Source: CAZHZT01 sp964537285 (lineage in GTDB: Bacteria > Bacteroidota > Bacteroidia > Chitinophagales > Saprospiraceae). From it: 46,158 nt of DNA. The stretch covers positions 1 to 46,158 of the forward strand of contig CAZHZT010000036.1 of NCBI GenBank assembly GCA_964537285.1, in the 5' to 3' direction. The notes beneath the pieces are model-generated. The model was given only the letters and a program-made list of their open reading frames with translations, had not been told where the DNA came from and ran no database searches. Shown here piece after piece: positions 8,067 through 19,800 of the stretch. Made by a program: the position numbers and the translations under genes. The stretch's first letter is position 1; each line of letters starts with the position of its first letter.

Positions 8067-8104
8067 CCGGGATTGATGGGGATTGACCTGGATTAGCCAG
8101 GATT
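8055..8104. repeat. Decamer tandem repeat overlapping the trmD stop codon
   Basis: Five consecutive 10-bp units of the form GACCTGGATT (8055-8064, 8065-8074, 8075-8084, 8085-8094, 8095-8104). Units 1 and 4 are identical, units 2, 3 and 5 differ slightly. The trmD stop codon TGA (8064-8066) straddles units 1 and 2. Confidence 0.9.
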
Positions 8105-8105
8105 T

Positions 8106-8130
8106 TGGTTCCGAGATGAGCTCGGAACCA
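8106..8130. repeat. Hairpin downstream of trmD
   Basis: Perfect 10-bp arms TGGTTCCGAG / CTCGGAACCA around ATGAG, 40 bp after the trmD stop codon. There is no clear T tract, so it is a candidate factor-dependent terminator or 3'-end stabiliser. Confidence 0.65.
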
Positions 8131-8160
8131 GCGGGTTTCATATGCTTGACGAATGCTGAG

Positions 8161-8223
8161 GCCTTCGTCATTGCAAACAGTTCTTCGATTGTTTGGCGAA
8201 GGCTAAAGCCTTCGTCATTGCAC
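8161..8223. repeat. Direct repeat pair and hairpin at the end of the choice-of-anchor B gene
   Basis: The 15-mer GCCTTCGTCATTGCA occurs at 8161-8175 and 8209-8223, and the second copy runs into the last codons and stop of the minus-strand gene. Between them CGAAGGCT-AA-AGCCTTCG (8197-8214) is a perfect hairpin that ends at that gene's stop codon and could terminate its transcript. Confidence 0.7.
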
Positions 8224-9789
8224 TGACATCTTCCCCGAAATCACCTTTCCGTCGTTTCCCTCAAACCTGTAGAAATACTCTCCTGCATTCAGTCCATCCA
8301 ATTTAAATTCTTGAATATCTGCAACGTTCAGAGCAAGCACTTTCACCCGTTTGCCCAAGGCGTCATAAACCTCCAAAATACCCCCATGTTTTATTCCTTC
8401 AATCCAAATAACATCTTTTGCCGGATTGGGGTAAAGTTTAAAGTTGGAGTTGCCTGGAACTGTTTGAGTCGAAACCACCTCTGGCTTTGTCAATTGTACC
8501 TCAAAATATAGGCTATCTCCCGCTTGCAGATCGACGGATATTGTTTTTGGCAAATAGTCATCTGCAGTGATTTCCAGGGTAAAAGAAGAAGGCAGGTAGC
8601 CCCCTTTAAATTCCCCATCAAAAAATGTGATCAAAGTATCGCTTTTCTCGGGAATGACAATCTGTGCATTAAAAATAGGCAGGTTTGTAAGTGAATCAAC
8701 TACTTTTCCGTAGAAGCGACCCGTTTCTGCATCATCAATAATCCAGACGTAAAGGCCATCTTCCCGATTTCCGCCGATTATTTTACCCGAGGGAAAGAAG
8801 GGGCATGCAGACCAAAGCCCGCTAAAGCCACCACTTGGACCATCATAAGTATCGTAATAACCCACTTCAACAGGAATGGTCGGATCGCTGAGGTCGACAA
8901 TGCGGAGGCCTTCAGTATTGTGTGAAATAATAGCCAGGTTGCCCCGAATATAAGGATTGTGGACCAGGCTTTCGGAATTAGCTGTATAGGTAGCCACCTG
9001 AAATGGGTTATTTATATCTTCCACGTTAAAGATACGCGCTGGCAGGCCATCCAGTTCATCACAAACGAATAAGTAGCGATTGTCTTCCGTGAGCCAGGAG
9101 CTATGAGTGTTGCCACCGGGGTCTTCGATTTGAGCCAGTAGGGTAGGAGTGCTTTTATCGGATATGTCAATGATGTCAATGGTACCTTCATAGAAGGCCG
9201 CAGCATATATGCGATCTCCTTTCACATGGCAATCGTGGATGTAGTAGCCAGGTTGGTATAAGCCCACTTCTACAGGGTTGGCCGGATCGCTAATATCCAT
9301 AATATGGATACCGCTTGTAGAAGAAGTGCCATTTACATAAACATAAGGCTCATCGGAATACACATCGCGCTGAATAATGTGGCCGCGTGTAAAGGTTTCT
9401 GAATAAGTAGTTAATAAAGAAGCACTGTTCGGCAATTCACTGAGATCAATCACCTGCATACCTTCGCCAGTGCCACTTCCTTCAGTGGTGACATATGCAT
9501 GTTGACCTACTACGGTTATTTCCCGCCAATTAGAACTAGGGCCGGGAATAAAGGCTACTTCTTGTATCGGGGCATTATCTATAGTGTAAATGGCTGTACC
9601 CGTTTTTGCTCCCAAGAGTGCGTATTCACTACCATTTGGAGCAATATAAGCCCAGGAACCAGAGTAGCGTTCGTCGCCACGGTGATATTGGTCAAAAAGA
9701 GTGACGTTGAGTGCTTGCTGAGCAATTAAAGCATTATAGCTGCTGAGAAAAAAAAGAATTGGTATGATTTTGGTAAAAAAGATTTTCAT
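8215..9789 (-). CDS. Choice-of-anchor B family protein with T9SS type A sorting domain
   Basis: Secreted beta-propeller-like protein of 524 aa. The signal peptide is at 1-24 (ends YNALIAQ). Residues ~25-350 carry LVIVD-type repeats, seen as GIHIMDISDPANPVEVGLY, GTIDIIDISDKSTPTLLAQI and GLRIVDLSDPTIPVEVGYY; the opening WAYIAPNGSEYALLGAKTGTAIYTI is typical of the choice-of-anchor B family. Residues ~358-435 look like a carboxypeptidase-regulatory-like beta sandwich (GKVVDSLTNLPIFNAQIVI onward). Residues ~449-524 (KLYPNPAKDVIWIEG to GKMSVQ) are a class A T9SS tail. The biological role of this family is unknown; location is the cell surface or medium. It is convergent with trmD. Confidence 0.9.
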   Translation of the reverse strand: MKIFFTKIIPILFFLSSYNALIAQQALNVTLFDQYHRGDERYSGSWAYIAPNGSEYALLGAKTGTAIYTIDNAPIQEVAFIPGPSSNWREITVVGQHAYVTTEGSGTGEGMQVIDLSELPNSASLLTTYSETFTRGHIIQRDVYSDEPYVYVNGTSSTSGIHIMDISDPANPVEVGLYQPGYYIHDCHVKGDRIYAAAFYEGTIDIIDISDKSTPTLLAQIEDPGGNTHSSWLTEDNRYLFVCDELDGLPARIFNVEDINNPFQVATYTANSESLVHNPYIRGNLAIISHNTEGLRIVDLSDPTIPVEVGYYDTYDGPSGGFSGLWSACPFFPSGKIIGGNREDGLYVWIIDDAETGRFYGKVVDSLTNLPIFNAQIVIPEKSDTLITFFDGEFKGGYLPSSFTLEITADDYLPKTISVDLQAGDSLYFEVQLTKPEVVSTQTVPGNSNFKLYPNPAKDVIWIEGIKHGGILEVYDALGKRVKVLALNVADIQEFKLDGLNAGEYFYRFEGNDGKVISGKMSVQ

Positions 9790-10848
9790 AAAATTTGATT
9801 TTCAGTTTTCAAATCGAGCATTGCTGTTGGCATATATTAGTAAGTAGTTCACAGATTTAAGCTGTATTAACTATCGATGCCCTTGGCAGGAAGGTTTTTG
9901 AGTTGGAGATCGACCCTTTTTGGGGTTTTTCGAAGAAAAACCCCAAAAAGGGTCGATCTCCAAGCAAAAAATGCTTCTACAGAGGGCAAAGATTACTTTA
10001 TAGTCTACTTCCATGAACTACTTAAATGCATGTAAAAATTAAATATTTCACTTTAAGCTATAATTTTTTTTTGAAAAAAAGCATCTTTTTATAAGTGATG
10101 CCGTATTGATGACAGGAAAACTAAATTTGGCATTAAGCTTGTAACACTATGAGAGAACACAAAAAAAGCGCTGCATATTTGCAGAACGCAAAAATTGATA
10201 TATTTTTACGTCGATTTAGACATTACATCACCAAAACCGATCCCATGACAGTATCTACAACTCCTACCGTAGATAGGCAATTACAATTTTATTGTCTATT
10301 GAAGCCACCTAAAAAGTCCGTTCATTTTCAATTACCCAGATTAACATAATTATTATCCCGGTTGGTTTATGCCCAAATCATGAGCTGTTGCTGATTTTTT
10401 AATCCGCTGCAGCACCAAAAACCGATTAAGTACCGAGATGAATAAACTGGATAAACAGGCTATTCGGAAAAAAATGATCAGGAAAAAGGTTCGAATTTCG
10501 TAAAAGGCATCGTAAAAGGTACGCTTCCTTCATGGTATCTCTATACCTGCAAGGGAAGGCCTGAGCGGAATTTTTTCTGGATTTCTTACTTTTTTTAGTT
10601 CTAACTGATGCCTGGAGTGCCCTTGATTAATTAAATAAAGTAAGCTCTTTGCTTGCTTGTTGGGTGAATAAACGTACCGGGAGCTTGCCGAAATTCGGCA
10701 GGTAGGCCCGTTTGGTAATAGATGGCTCCCCCTTTTTACTGTACTTTTTTATACAAGAATCTAAATACTTGTAGCAACTTGATAGATTTTATTTTAGAAA
10801 CTATTTATAGAACAGAACATTCATTAAAATTTCGACAAACTATAACCT
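9790..10848. other. Long intergenic region upstream of the first giant gene
   Basis: I see no credible gene in this ~1.06 kb. A 66-codon open frame at 10149-10349 has no recognisable features. The region contains a nested inverted-repeat element (9841-10024), a copy of a 36-nt word shared with 261-296 (9791-9826, 29 of 36 matching), and a small perfect hairpin TGCCGAA-A-TTCGGCA (~10687-10701) about 150 bp before the giant gene. The leader is long for one gene, so regulation or a long untranslated region is plausible. Confidence 0.5.
9841..10024. repeat. Nested inverted-repeat element with long GAA-loop hairpin
   Basis: The outer arms TAAGTAGTTCA (9841-9851) and TGAACTACTTA (10014-10024) are perfect. 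An intermediate imperfect arm pair starts TGCCCT near 9879. The core (9902-9964) has perfect arms of at least 28 bp plus a closing C-G pair around GAA (9932-9934). The structure and loop match the hairpin at 178-232, although the stem sequences differ. Confidence 0.75.
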
Positions 10849-13800
10849 ATGACTCCATTGTTTGTACACTACTCAACAGTTGAGCAAAAAACACCCTTAA
10901 TCTCTAGGAATAGGTTGGCTCCCGCTTTGAAAAAAAGCTTGCGCATTGCAGGGGCTCTCTTCTGCCTGATCCTCGGTATTCAACAAATTAGCTGGGGACA
11001 ATGTGAAGTAAATGTTTCAGGCGACAACCCTCTGGCGGATACGCTTACCCTTAACGGTATGACCGGCAGTGCTACCCTGAATGCTTCTAGCTTCACAAGC
11101 ATTAATTCAGCTGACGGCGATTGCGATACTTACTTATTTTACGATTCCGACTCCGTGTTGATCGGTGAATCACTTTCTTTTGATTGTGATAGCCTCGGAA
11201 ATCGTTCCTATTTGGTTTTTATTGCTGAAGATGCTTCGGGCACCAACCGAAGTGATAAGGCTTTAACTATCAATGTACTCATTCAGGATATTACCAGCCC
11301 TGTCATTGTGGATACCCTGGAAGTAGGACCAATTTGTGATACACTTGTAAAGCTCAATACTTCCAACGATTACGAATATGTAACCACTTCTCTAACAGAT
11401 ATCGGTACATCTGAGGGTGATTGTTTTTCAGAATTAACCTGGACAACACCAGAGCTTTTTGATAATTGTAGCATTGATGCAGTATCTGTTACTTTTTCCA
11501 ATGGCAACCCTGCCCCGGATAGCCTTCCGGGGAATATCTCTTACAGTACATCTCAGGGAACCCTTCCCGGAACGATCCCTTTTGATATTACTACTGATTT
11601 TTACGGAAACTCCAGTGCTTGCCCGGATTCGGCGGTAACTGTTGTCACTTACACCGTAACCGACGGTTCTGGAAATAGTGCTACTTGCTCTTTTCAGGTA
11701 GCTGTTTTCGATGATGAAGAGCCTGTCTGGGATGACCCGATTACGAGTAACTTTCTGAATGCTTTGGAAAATGAAGTCGACCTCGAGTGGGATGAGCCAT
11801 CGGAAACATTAGAAGTTGTATTAGACTGTAACAGTCCTACATTCCAGCAAGATCTGGATTACTTAGTTAATTCTGGTGTGAGCCCGCCTTCAACGGGTAC
11901 TTTTATTCCAAGTGCAACGGATAACTGTACACCTTTAGCCTCGGTAACAGTTGCTTTAAGTGATTCTTCAGAAACCGATTTGTTCTGCGGTTCTTCTTCA
12001 GTAACTGTTAATGCTACAACATATAACCCGAATAAGGAATATTCCCTTTCCTGGATTACATCCGACTTGTGCGGAAATACTACTAATATTGCTGCTCCGG
12101 ATAATCGATTCAAATTAGTGGTTTATGTAGTTGATGAGGTTAGTCCTTATTTAAGTGACAATGGTACAGGAGATACTTCGATGGTAAAAGTACCGCTTAC
12201 GCCAACCGGTTTTGTCCTAGAAAGTGATACACTGGTTTTCACTGCTGATACACTGTGTTTCTTTACTTCTGGCGAATATGCCTTAGATCCGAATACTTGC
12301 GGTATAGAAATCTCTGGTGATACCTTAATGATAAATGATGCGATAGATTGTACCGGAGTAGAATACGGATGGCAGTTTTTAAAATCAGTAGATTGTGAAA
12401 ACATGGCTACCGGCCTGGCTACAGGCGGAACGATTACTGCCGGAAATAATATTGCGTCTTCTCCTTTGTTCCTGCCCGTTGGGGTACATGAATTCGCTTA
12501 CATTGCTACCGATACTTGTGGCAATGCCAGTAAATATACTTTTGCGGTTGAAGTAAAAGATGATACCCCTCCTTCCTTTGCCAATTGCCCGGTAATGTCT
12601 GGGGATACGGTTGAATTGACCAACGTTTCGGGTGTTTGTAGTGCCATTTACTCCTGGCAGCAGCCATTTGTTTCGGATAGCTGTGGGGTAGACACAACGA
12701 TTCTTACTATTTTAGACCCTGATGGGCAAGAGACGATCAATCCTGTATTTACAACGCTTCCTGGTTCCATTTCAATTACACCTAATTGTACCAACCAGAT
12801 TGGCTTGGCAGGTGACTTTGCCGAAGTTAATTGGTTCGAGAGCGGAACAGGAGCTACGACTGCATTTGATGGTTCTACTTCTTTTACGATCACAGAAGAG
12901 GATACGGGTTCTTTTGGGTTTTATTTTTATAATATTTCCATAATAGCTCCAAAAGATGGGATAATTTCTTTTAGCGTCGATGCCTGTGGAGATCCTGGGG
13001 AGTTGTTTCCTAATAACTTTGCTGTAGATGTCGTTTCAGACATCATAGTACCTGAATTCAACCCTACCTACAATGACGAAAATTGTGTTGGTTCTCCAGA
13101 TGATGATGTAGAGGTATTAGTGAGTGAAGGGGACACTTTAAGAATTTATGTGGTACTTAACGGTACGGCAGTTGCAATGAGTGTTTCACAATTCATCATT
13201 TCAGACTTTGCATTTGTTTGTACTGATAACTCCCTGAATGTCTTACAATCAGCTGATACAACGATTGCCTTTGCCAACTTCCCTCAAGGGGTTTCTGAAG
13301 TTGAGTATGTAGTGATCGATGATAAAGGAAACAGAGATACTTGCGAATTCTTTGTAAGAGTGAATGATGATGATCCGCCAATTGCTATTTCTCAGGATAT
13401 TACCGTTGACCTGGATGCAAATGGAGAAGCATCTGTGGTTGCTTTTGATATAGATGGAGGAAGTGCAGATAACTGTAGCGATTCCTTGGTATACAAAATC
13501 GCTCTGGATATTAGTCCAAATGATTCACTGCCGGATATGATGCCGACCGATACCCTTAACTTTACTTGTAGTGATACCGGTGATGTTAGTGTTGTATTGG
13601 TTATTTGCGATGAATTTAATAATGCCGACACTGTTCCGGCTACTATTACTATTCGGGATATAACTCCTCCGGTGATCATGACTATGGAAGATACGATCTA
13701 CCTGGATGCATCCGGAATGGCTGTGGTCACTGCTGATTCAGTGAATAACGGAAGTACGGATAATTGTGGTATTGAATCGCTTTCCGTATCGCCTACGGAT

Positions 13801-16800
13801 TTCAGTTGTGCGGATATTGGTAAGCAGAATGTAACATTGACGGCTACAGATGCCGCTGGAAACAGCAATTCTGCTAATGCGTCAGTGGTTATTGTTGATA
13901 ATATTCCACCTACTGCTCTTTGCTTCGAAACTATCCTGGTTGAGTTAGACCAGTTTGGGGATGCTTCCATCACCACAGGTGATATCGACAGCATGAGCAG
14001 CGATAATTGTACTTTTGATTTGGCTTTAGATGCGTCAACATTTAATTGCGATGATGTCGGCGCTAACAATGTAACGCTTACGGTTACCGATGGTAGCGGA
14101 AATGCAGCTACTTGTACGACTATTGTTAATGTAGAAGATAATGTGGCTCCGCAAGCTGTTTGCCAGGATTTGACGGTTCAGCTCGATGATACGGGAAGAG
14201 CGAACTTCACGGGCAACCAAATTGATGGTGGTAGTACTGATGCTTGTGGCATTGCTACGTATGAAGCATTTCCTACCTCCTTTGATTGTGATAGCCTTGG
14301 CGAAAGATGGGTAACCTTAGTGGTTACCGATGTAAACGGAAATAAAGACAGTTGCCAGTCAATTGTAACTGTTGAAGATAATATCCTTCCAACGGTACTT
14401 TGTGTACCTACAATAGAATTGGTGCTTGATGGAAATGGACAAGCTACATTGAGTATCCCTGATGTGAATAATGGTAGCTTCGATAACTGTAGCCTGGTAG
14501 ATTCTACTTTGAGCAAAACCGCTTTTGATTGCTCCGATGTAGGAACGGAATCCGTTACCTTAACATATACTGATATCGCCGGGAATACCAATGATTGTGA
14601 ATCATTAGTGACCATCGTAGATGATTCTATTCCAACAGCTCTATGTGTTACGGAATTGACAATTGAGTTAAATGCTTCCGGAAATGCTGTGATTACGACA
14701 GCGGATGTTGATAATGGAAGTTCGGATAATTGTGATTTCAACTTATCTTTAAATCAAACGGATTTTGATTGTACGGATGTTGGCTCCAATACAGTAATTC
14801 TTACAGCTACGGATGTAAATGGCAATGCTTCCACTTGCTCTGTTAATGCAATGGTGGTTGATAATATTGCGCCGAATGCTGTTTGCCAGGACGTAACCGT
14901 AACATTGGATAATAATGGTATGGGCTCCATTACAGGTGAGCAGTTAAATTCAGGCAGCACTGATAATTGCAACGATGTTACTCTCGAAGCTCAACCTGCT
15001 TCTTATGATTGTGACAGTGTGGGCAATCGCATCGCTTTATTAATTGTAACGGATGGAAGCGGCAATAAAGATACTTGCGAGGCAAATGTTACAGTTGTGG
15101 AAACAACTTTGCCGGAAGCTATTTGTGCTCCTGATTTTACAGTACAACTGGATAATAATGGCGAAGCGAGCATAACAGTTGAAGATATTGATAATGGAAG
15201 TACTGATAATTGTGCTATCGTAGATACGACCTTAAGCAGAACAGATTTTAACTGCGATGATATAGGAACACAAACGGTTACCCTTACCGTCACAGATGGC
15301 TCCGGAAATGCCGGCAGCTGTCAGACAAATGTAACTATCGAGGATACCGTTCCTCCGGTAGCGGATTGTGTTGATGAACCAGTTGTCGTTACTCTGGATC
15401 CTTCCGGGCTAGCAACAATTACTGTAGATGATATCGATGAAGCAAGTTCTGATAACTGCGGAACAGTTATCCGGGAAATCGACCAGGACATCTTCAATTG
15501 TTCTGATGCAGGCTCAAATATAGTTACTTTAACGGTAACGGATGGCAGCGGCAATGCAGCTTCTTGTATGGTAGAAGTAATTGTGGAAGATGATACGGCT
15601 CCGGAAGCAGTATGTGCTGATTTGACCGTTTCTCTGGATGCTAATGGTGAAGTAACAGTAAGCGGCGAACAGCTTAATGGTGGAAGCCAGGTATCTTGTT
15701 TTATTGATGCCTTAATCGCTTCTCCAAACACCTTTAACTGCGATGATTTAGGCGCCAATACAGTAGAACTTATCGTTGTGGAAGAATCGGGTAATCGCGA
15801 TACATGCGAATCTACGGTAACGGTTCTGGATGAACTGACTCCTGTTGCGAATTGCTTCGAAGAGGTGGTTCTTTACCTGGATGAAAATGGTCAGGCTACT
15901 TTAACATTCGATCAAGTGGATAGTAGTAGCTTTGATAATTGCAGCCTTGTAGATTCTTCATTAACCAGAATGGATTTCGGTTGCGGTGATACCGAAACCC
16001 CTGTATCTGTTACCTTAACATTAACTGACGGAGCGGGTAATTCTGATGATTGTTCTACACTGGTAACTGTTCTGGATACTACGCCTCCTGCAGTCGTTTG
16101 TCAGGATATTACAGTAGAGTTAGATAATGGCGGTTCTGCAACAGTTACTGCTGAGCAGATCGACAATGGTAGCAACGACGAATGTGGTATTGCGGACCTG
16201 GAGCTTTCTCAAACTTCTTTCAATTGTGATAATGTTGGGGATAATTCTGTAATACTTACCGTAACCGATAATTCGGGTAATACCAATACTTGCACTGCGA
16301 CCGTAACCATCGAAGATAGCCAGGCGGCAAGCCTTGTCTTTTGCCCTGGAGACATTGTAGTAGACAATGATGAAGGAATGTGTGGAGCGGTTGTCAATTT
16401 TGACTTGCCATTGTTCTCTGATAATTGTGCCGGCGCGGATTCTGTAGCAGGAGTATTGACGACGCCTTTAGGCTCAGGAGACTTCTTCCCGATAGAAACA
16501 ACTACCGTTACCTATTCCTATTCTGATGGATCTGGTAATGCTGTTTCTTGTAACTTTACCGTAACGGTGAACGATGTAGAAGATCCGATAATTTCATTAT
16601 CTCCTGATACGGTAGTTATTGAGGCCGCAGATAATTGCGAAATTCAAATTAATGATTTCAGTGAGTTTGTTTCTATTGATGTGACGGACAACTGCCCCGA
16701 TGTAGATTTTGTAACTTCTCCATTATCACCGGTTACCTTCGGATTAGGAATAAATGCCATCGCAATAGTTGCTCAGGATGCAAGCGGAAATACAACGACA

Positions 16801-19800
16801 GATACTTTCTATGTTGTGGTTGATGATAATGTAGCGCCTATCGTTTCTTGTCGCGATGAAGTAAATGTAAACCTGGATGATAATCTGGATGGAGGAACTT
16901 TTGAAGTTGATGCAGGAACGAATATCTTCCAGTTTGGTGCAGCGGATGAAAATTGTGGCGTTGCTTCCAAAGAGTTCCTTGTAATTGAGCTGGATGAACC
17001 ATTCAACTTGTTCTCTCAAACACATACTTTTACTTGTGCAGAAGTAGGAGAGTGGACCGTTGAATACAGAGTGGCTGATATTAACGGTAATTTCACAACT
17101 TGTCAAATTGCTTTCAGTGTTTCTGATGTTACCGACCCAATCGCTTCTTGTCAGGACATTACCGTTATGCTTGATGCTAATGGTGAGGTGACGATCACTC
17201 CTGAAGATGTAGATGATGGTAGCGATGATAATTGTGGCTTTGGTCTTGCTATTTTCCGCAACGGAGAAGGCAATGGAGAAAGCCTCACATTTACATGTAT
17301 GGACGAAGAAGCTATGGCTGGAGGCCCTGTTGAAGTTACGCTTGAAGTAACAGATGACAGTGGTAATCAGTCTTCTTGCTTGGCTTTTGTAACTGTAGTA
17401 GATGATATTCTTCCGACTATTAATTGCAGTGAAGGGTATATCATTGAAGAAGGCCTTGCACCTGGAATCAATGTGGCTGATCAAACACTGGCTCAGGTCG
17501 TGGATGTAGAAAGCCTTGACGGGGCTACTCCTTTCCAGGGGACAGATATCGGATCAGGTTGTGCTCAAGATTTCTTCCCTGCCGGCTTGCTTTGCGATGA
17601 AGCTCCCAATACGGATAATCCAGACGCCAACACCAAGTCGAATATCAATTCTGGCCCACTTTGGGCTAATCCTCAACCGGGTTCTAGTGCGGGGATTATT
17701 GTGATAGACTTAGGTGTAAGACGTACCCTGAACCAGGCTACCATATTCCAGATGTATGCAGAAGCTTCTGCAAAAGTGACCGACGTGGAACTGTTCATTC
17801 ACCCTACCCTTGGGAATACAGCACCACTGCCAACGGTTACAGACGGATGGATGCAAATTGTAAACGGAACAATTGGTGCCGGAACGCCTAACTTCGATAG
17901 TACTACTGTTGTTGATCCGACAACCCTTACCTTTAGTGAAATAGATACCCGTTATGTGCTTCTTATTTTTAGAAATAGTGGAGATGAAGAGTTTATTGGG
18001 GTACGTAATGTCAAGTTATTTACACCAGATATTCCTCTTGAAGGAGAAATCGAGGTTAATACGGATGAAGGCTTATGTTCTTCTAAAGTAACGATTCGCA
18101 ATCCACAACCAGAGGATAATTGTGGTATTGAAACTTACGATGTTCAGTTGATCAAGTACTTGGGAGATGATGGTGATACCGGAGAGCCAATTTTCGATAC
18201 CACTACAATAGCCATTACAGGTGATACTTTTATGTATGATTTTACGGATGTTACTCGCGTACAATACGTAGCTCGCGATAAAGCTGGCAATGAGGTTAGC
18301 TGTGAATACGTGATCAATGTAATTGATGAAGAACCACCTGTCGTTCAATGCCCTGAAGACGATGTCATCCGAACATCTAGCATGAATAATGAAGGTGACT
18401 GCTTCGGCGATTACGAGTGGGTTCATCCCGTTCCGACAGACAACTGTTCCGATGAAGAAACAACTATCTTAACATTGAGCTATGAAGATGGCGATAATGA
18501 ACCTAATGATTCAAATTATCCGGGTCCGGAGGTCGTTATCCCTGGAGATACTGCTACGTACGCTTTCCCTATTGGAGTTACAAAAGCGACTTACGTTGCG
18601 GAAGATCAAAGTGGTAACAGAGATACTTGCATGTTTACCATTACTGTAGTAGATGATGAAGATCCTCAAATTATAGATCTTCCAGATGATGTGGTACTTG
18701 ATGCTGTTAGTAATAATTGTGATAACATCGTGAGCTGGACACGTCCTACATTTGCGGATAATTGTGGCGTTGATCCGAATAGTATTACAGAGGAAATTAG
18801 CGATCCGGGCGTTCAGCAATCTGTTAACCTGAACTTCCCATTTGCTCCTGATGCACCTGCTTTGGCATCATTCCCTGTAGGGGTTACAGTTGTTAAATAT
18901 ACAGTGAAAGATCTGGCTACGAACCAGAATATTATAATCGATTCTTTCACCGTTACTGTTGTAGATAACGATGCGCCAGCATTCTCCAACTGTGCAGATG
19001 ATGAATTGCCTGCTTGTCCGCAAGAAATGGTTGATTCATATATTGATGTCGTAACTATAACTGATTGTTCTTTAGATACCGTTTACCAAACGCCTGCTCC
19101 GGGTACTACTTTACAGGAGTTAGTAAATCAAGGTTTGCTTAATGAAGTAGCTGTTGATGAAACATTTGAAGTGAAAATTATTGCAGCTGATGCCTTCGGA
19201 AATATCGACTCATGTGTGATTGAGGTAACCTTAACAGATGAGGATGTGCCAGAACCTGTACTAAACACATTACCAGGTATTATTTCTGAGTGTGGTCAAG
19301 CAATTGTTCCTGCTCCGTTGGCTACAAATTGTAATGGAGATGAAATCCAGGGTATGCCACTGGGTAACTTGAATGTCGAGAAGATTAGTAGTGATCCGGA
19401 TGTATATCTGTTCAGCTTCACTGGTACAGAAGATGTGGTGTGGATCTATCCGGATCCTGTAACTGGCAATACAGCCTCTCAGGTTCAAACCATTACCATT
19501 TCTCCAGATGTTGAGCTTCCTGAAGTAGTGTGCCCTAAATCTCAGGATGTAGTGAATGGCTTCCAGGGCTCATTCGATCCAGTTAACGCCTGGACGATTG
19601 GACAGGAGGGCGGAAGCAATGGCTCAATCAATATTGACAATGCTCCTTCTTCTATTATCATTACCGGAGCAAATACAGATTGTGGTTTATTAGAAAATAC
19701 AGAAGATAACCTTTGCATTACCATTCCTAGAAGAGGTATGATTATGTTTGACTGGGAATGGAGCAGCGAAGACAGCAATGCAAGCGATGATCCATTTGGA

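Noticed and set aside
10149..10349. 66-codon open frame in the leader of the first giant gene
   Set aside because: No leader, domain or composition signal, and codon use does not look like the neighbouring genes; the region is better explained as untranslated leader.
10687..10760. Possible c-di-GMP or other riboswitch before the first giant gene
   Set aside because: A small perfect hairpin is present, but I could not match the conserved core of any known riboswitch class.
16744..17484. Long antisense open frame (246 codons) and many other antisense frames within the giant genes
   Set aside because: They are shadows of the repetitive coding strand: the recurring GAT-AAC-TGT type codons remove stops on the opposite strand. 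None has a leader or recognisable domain.
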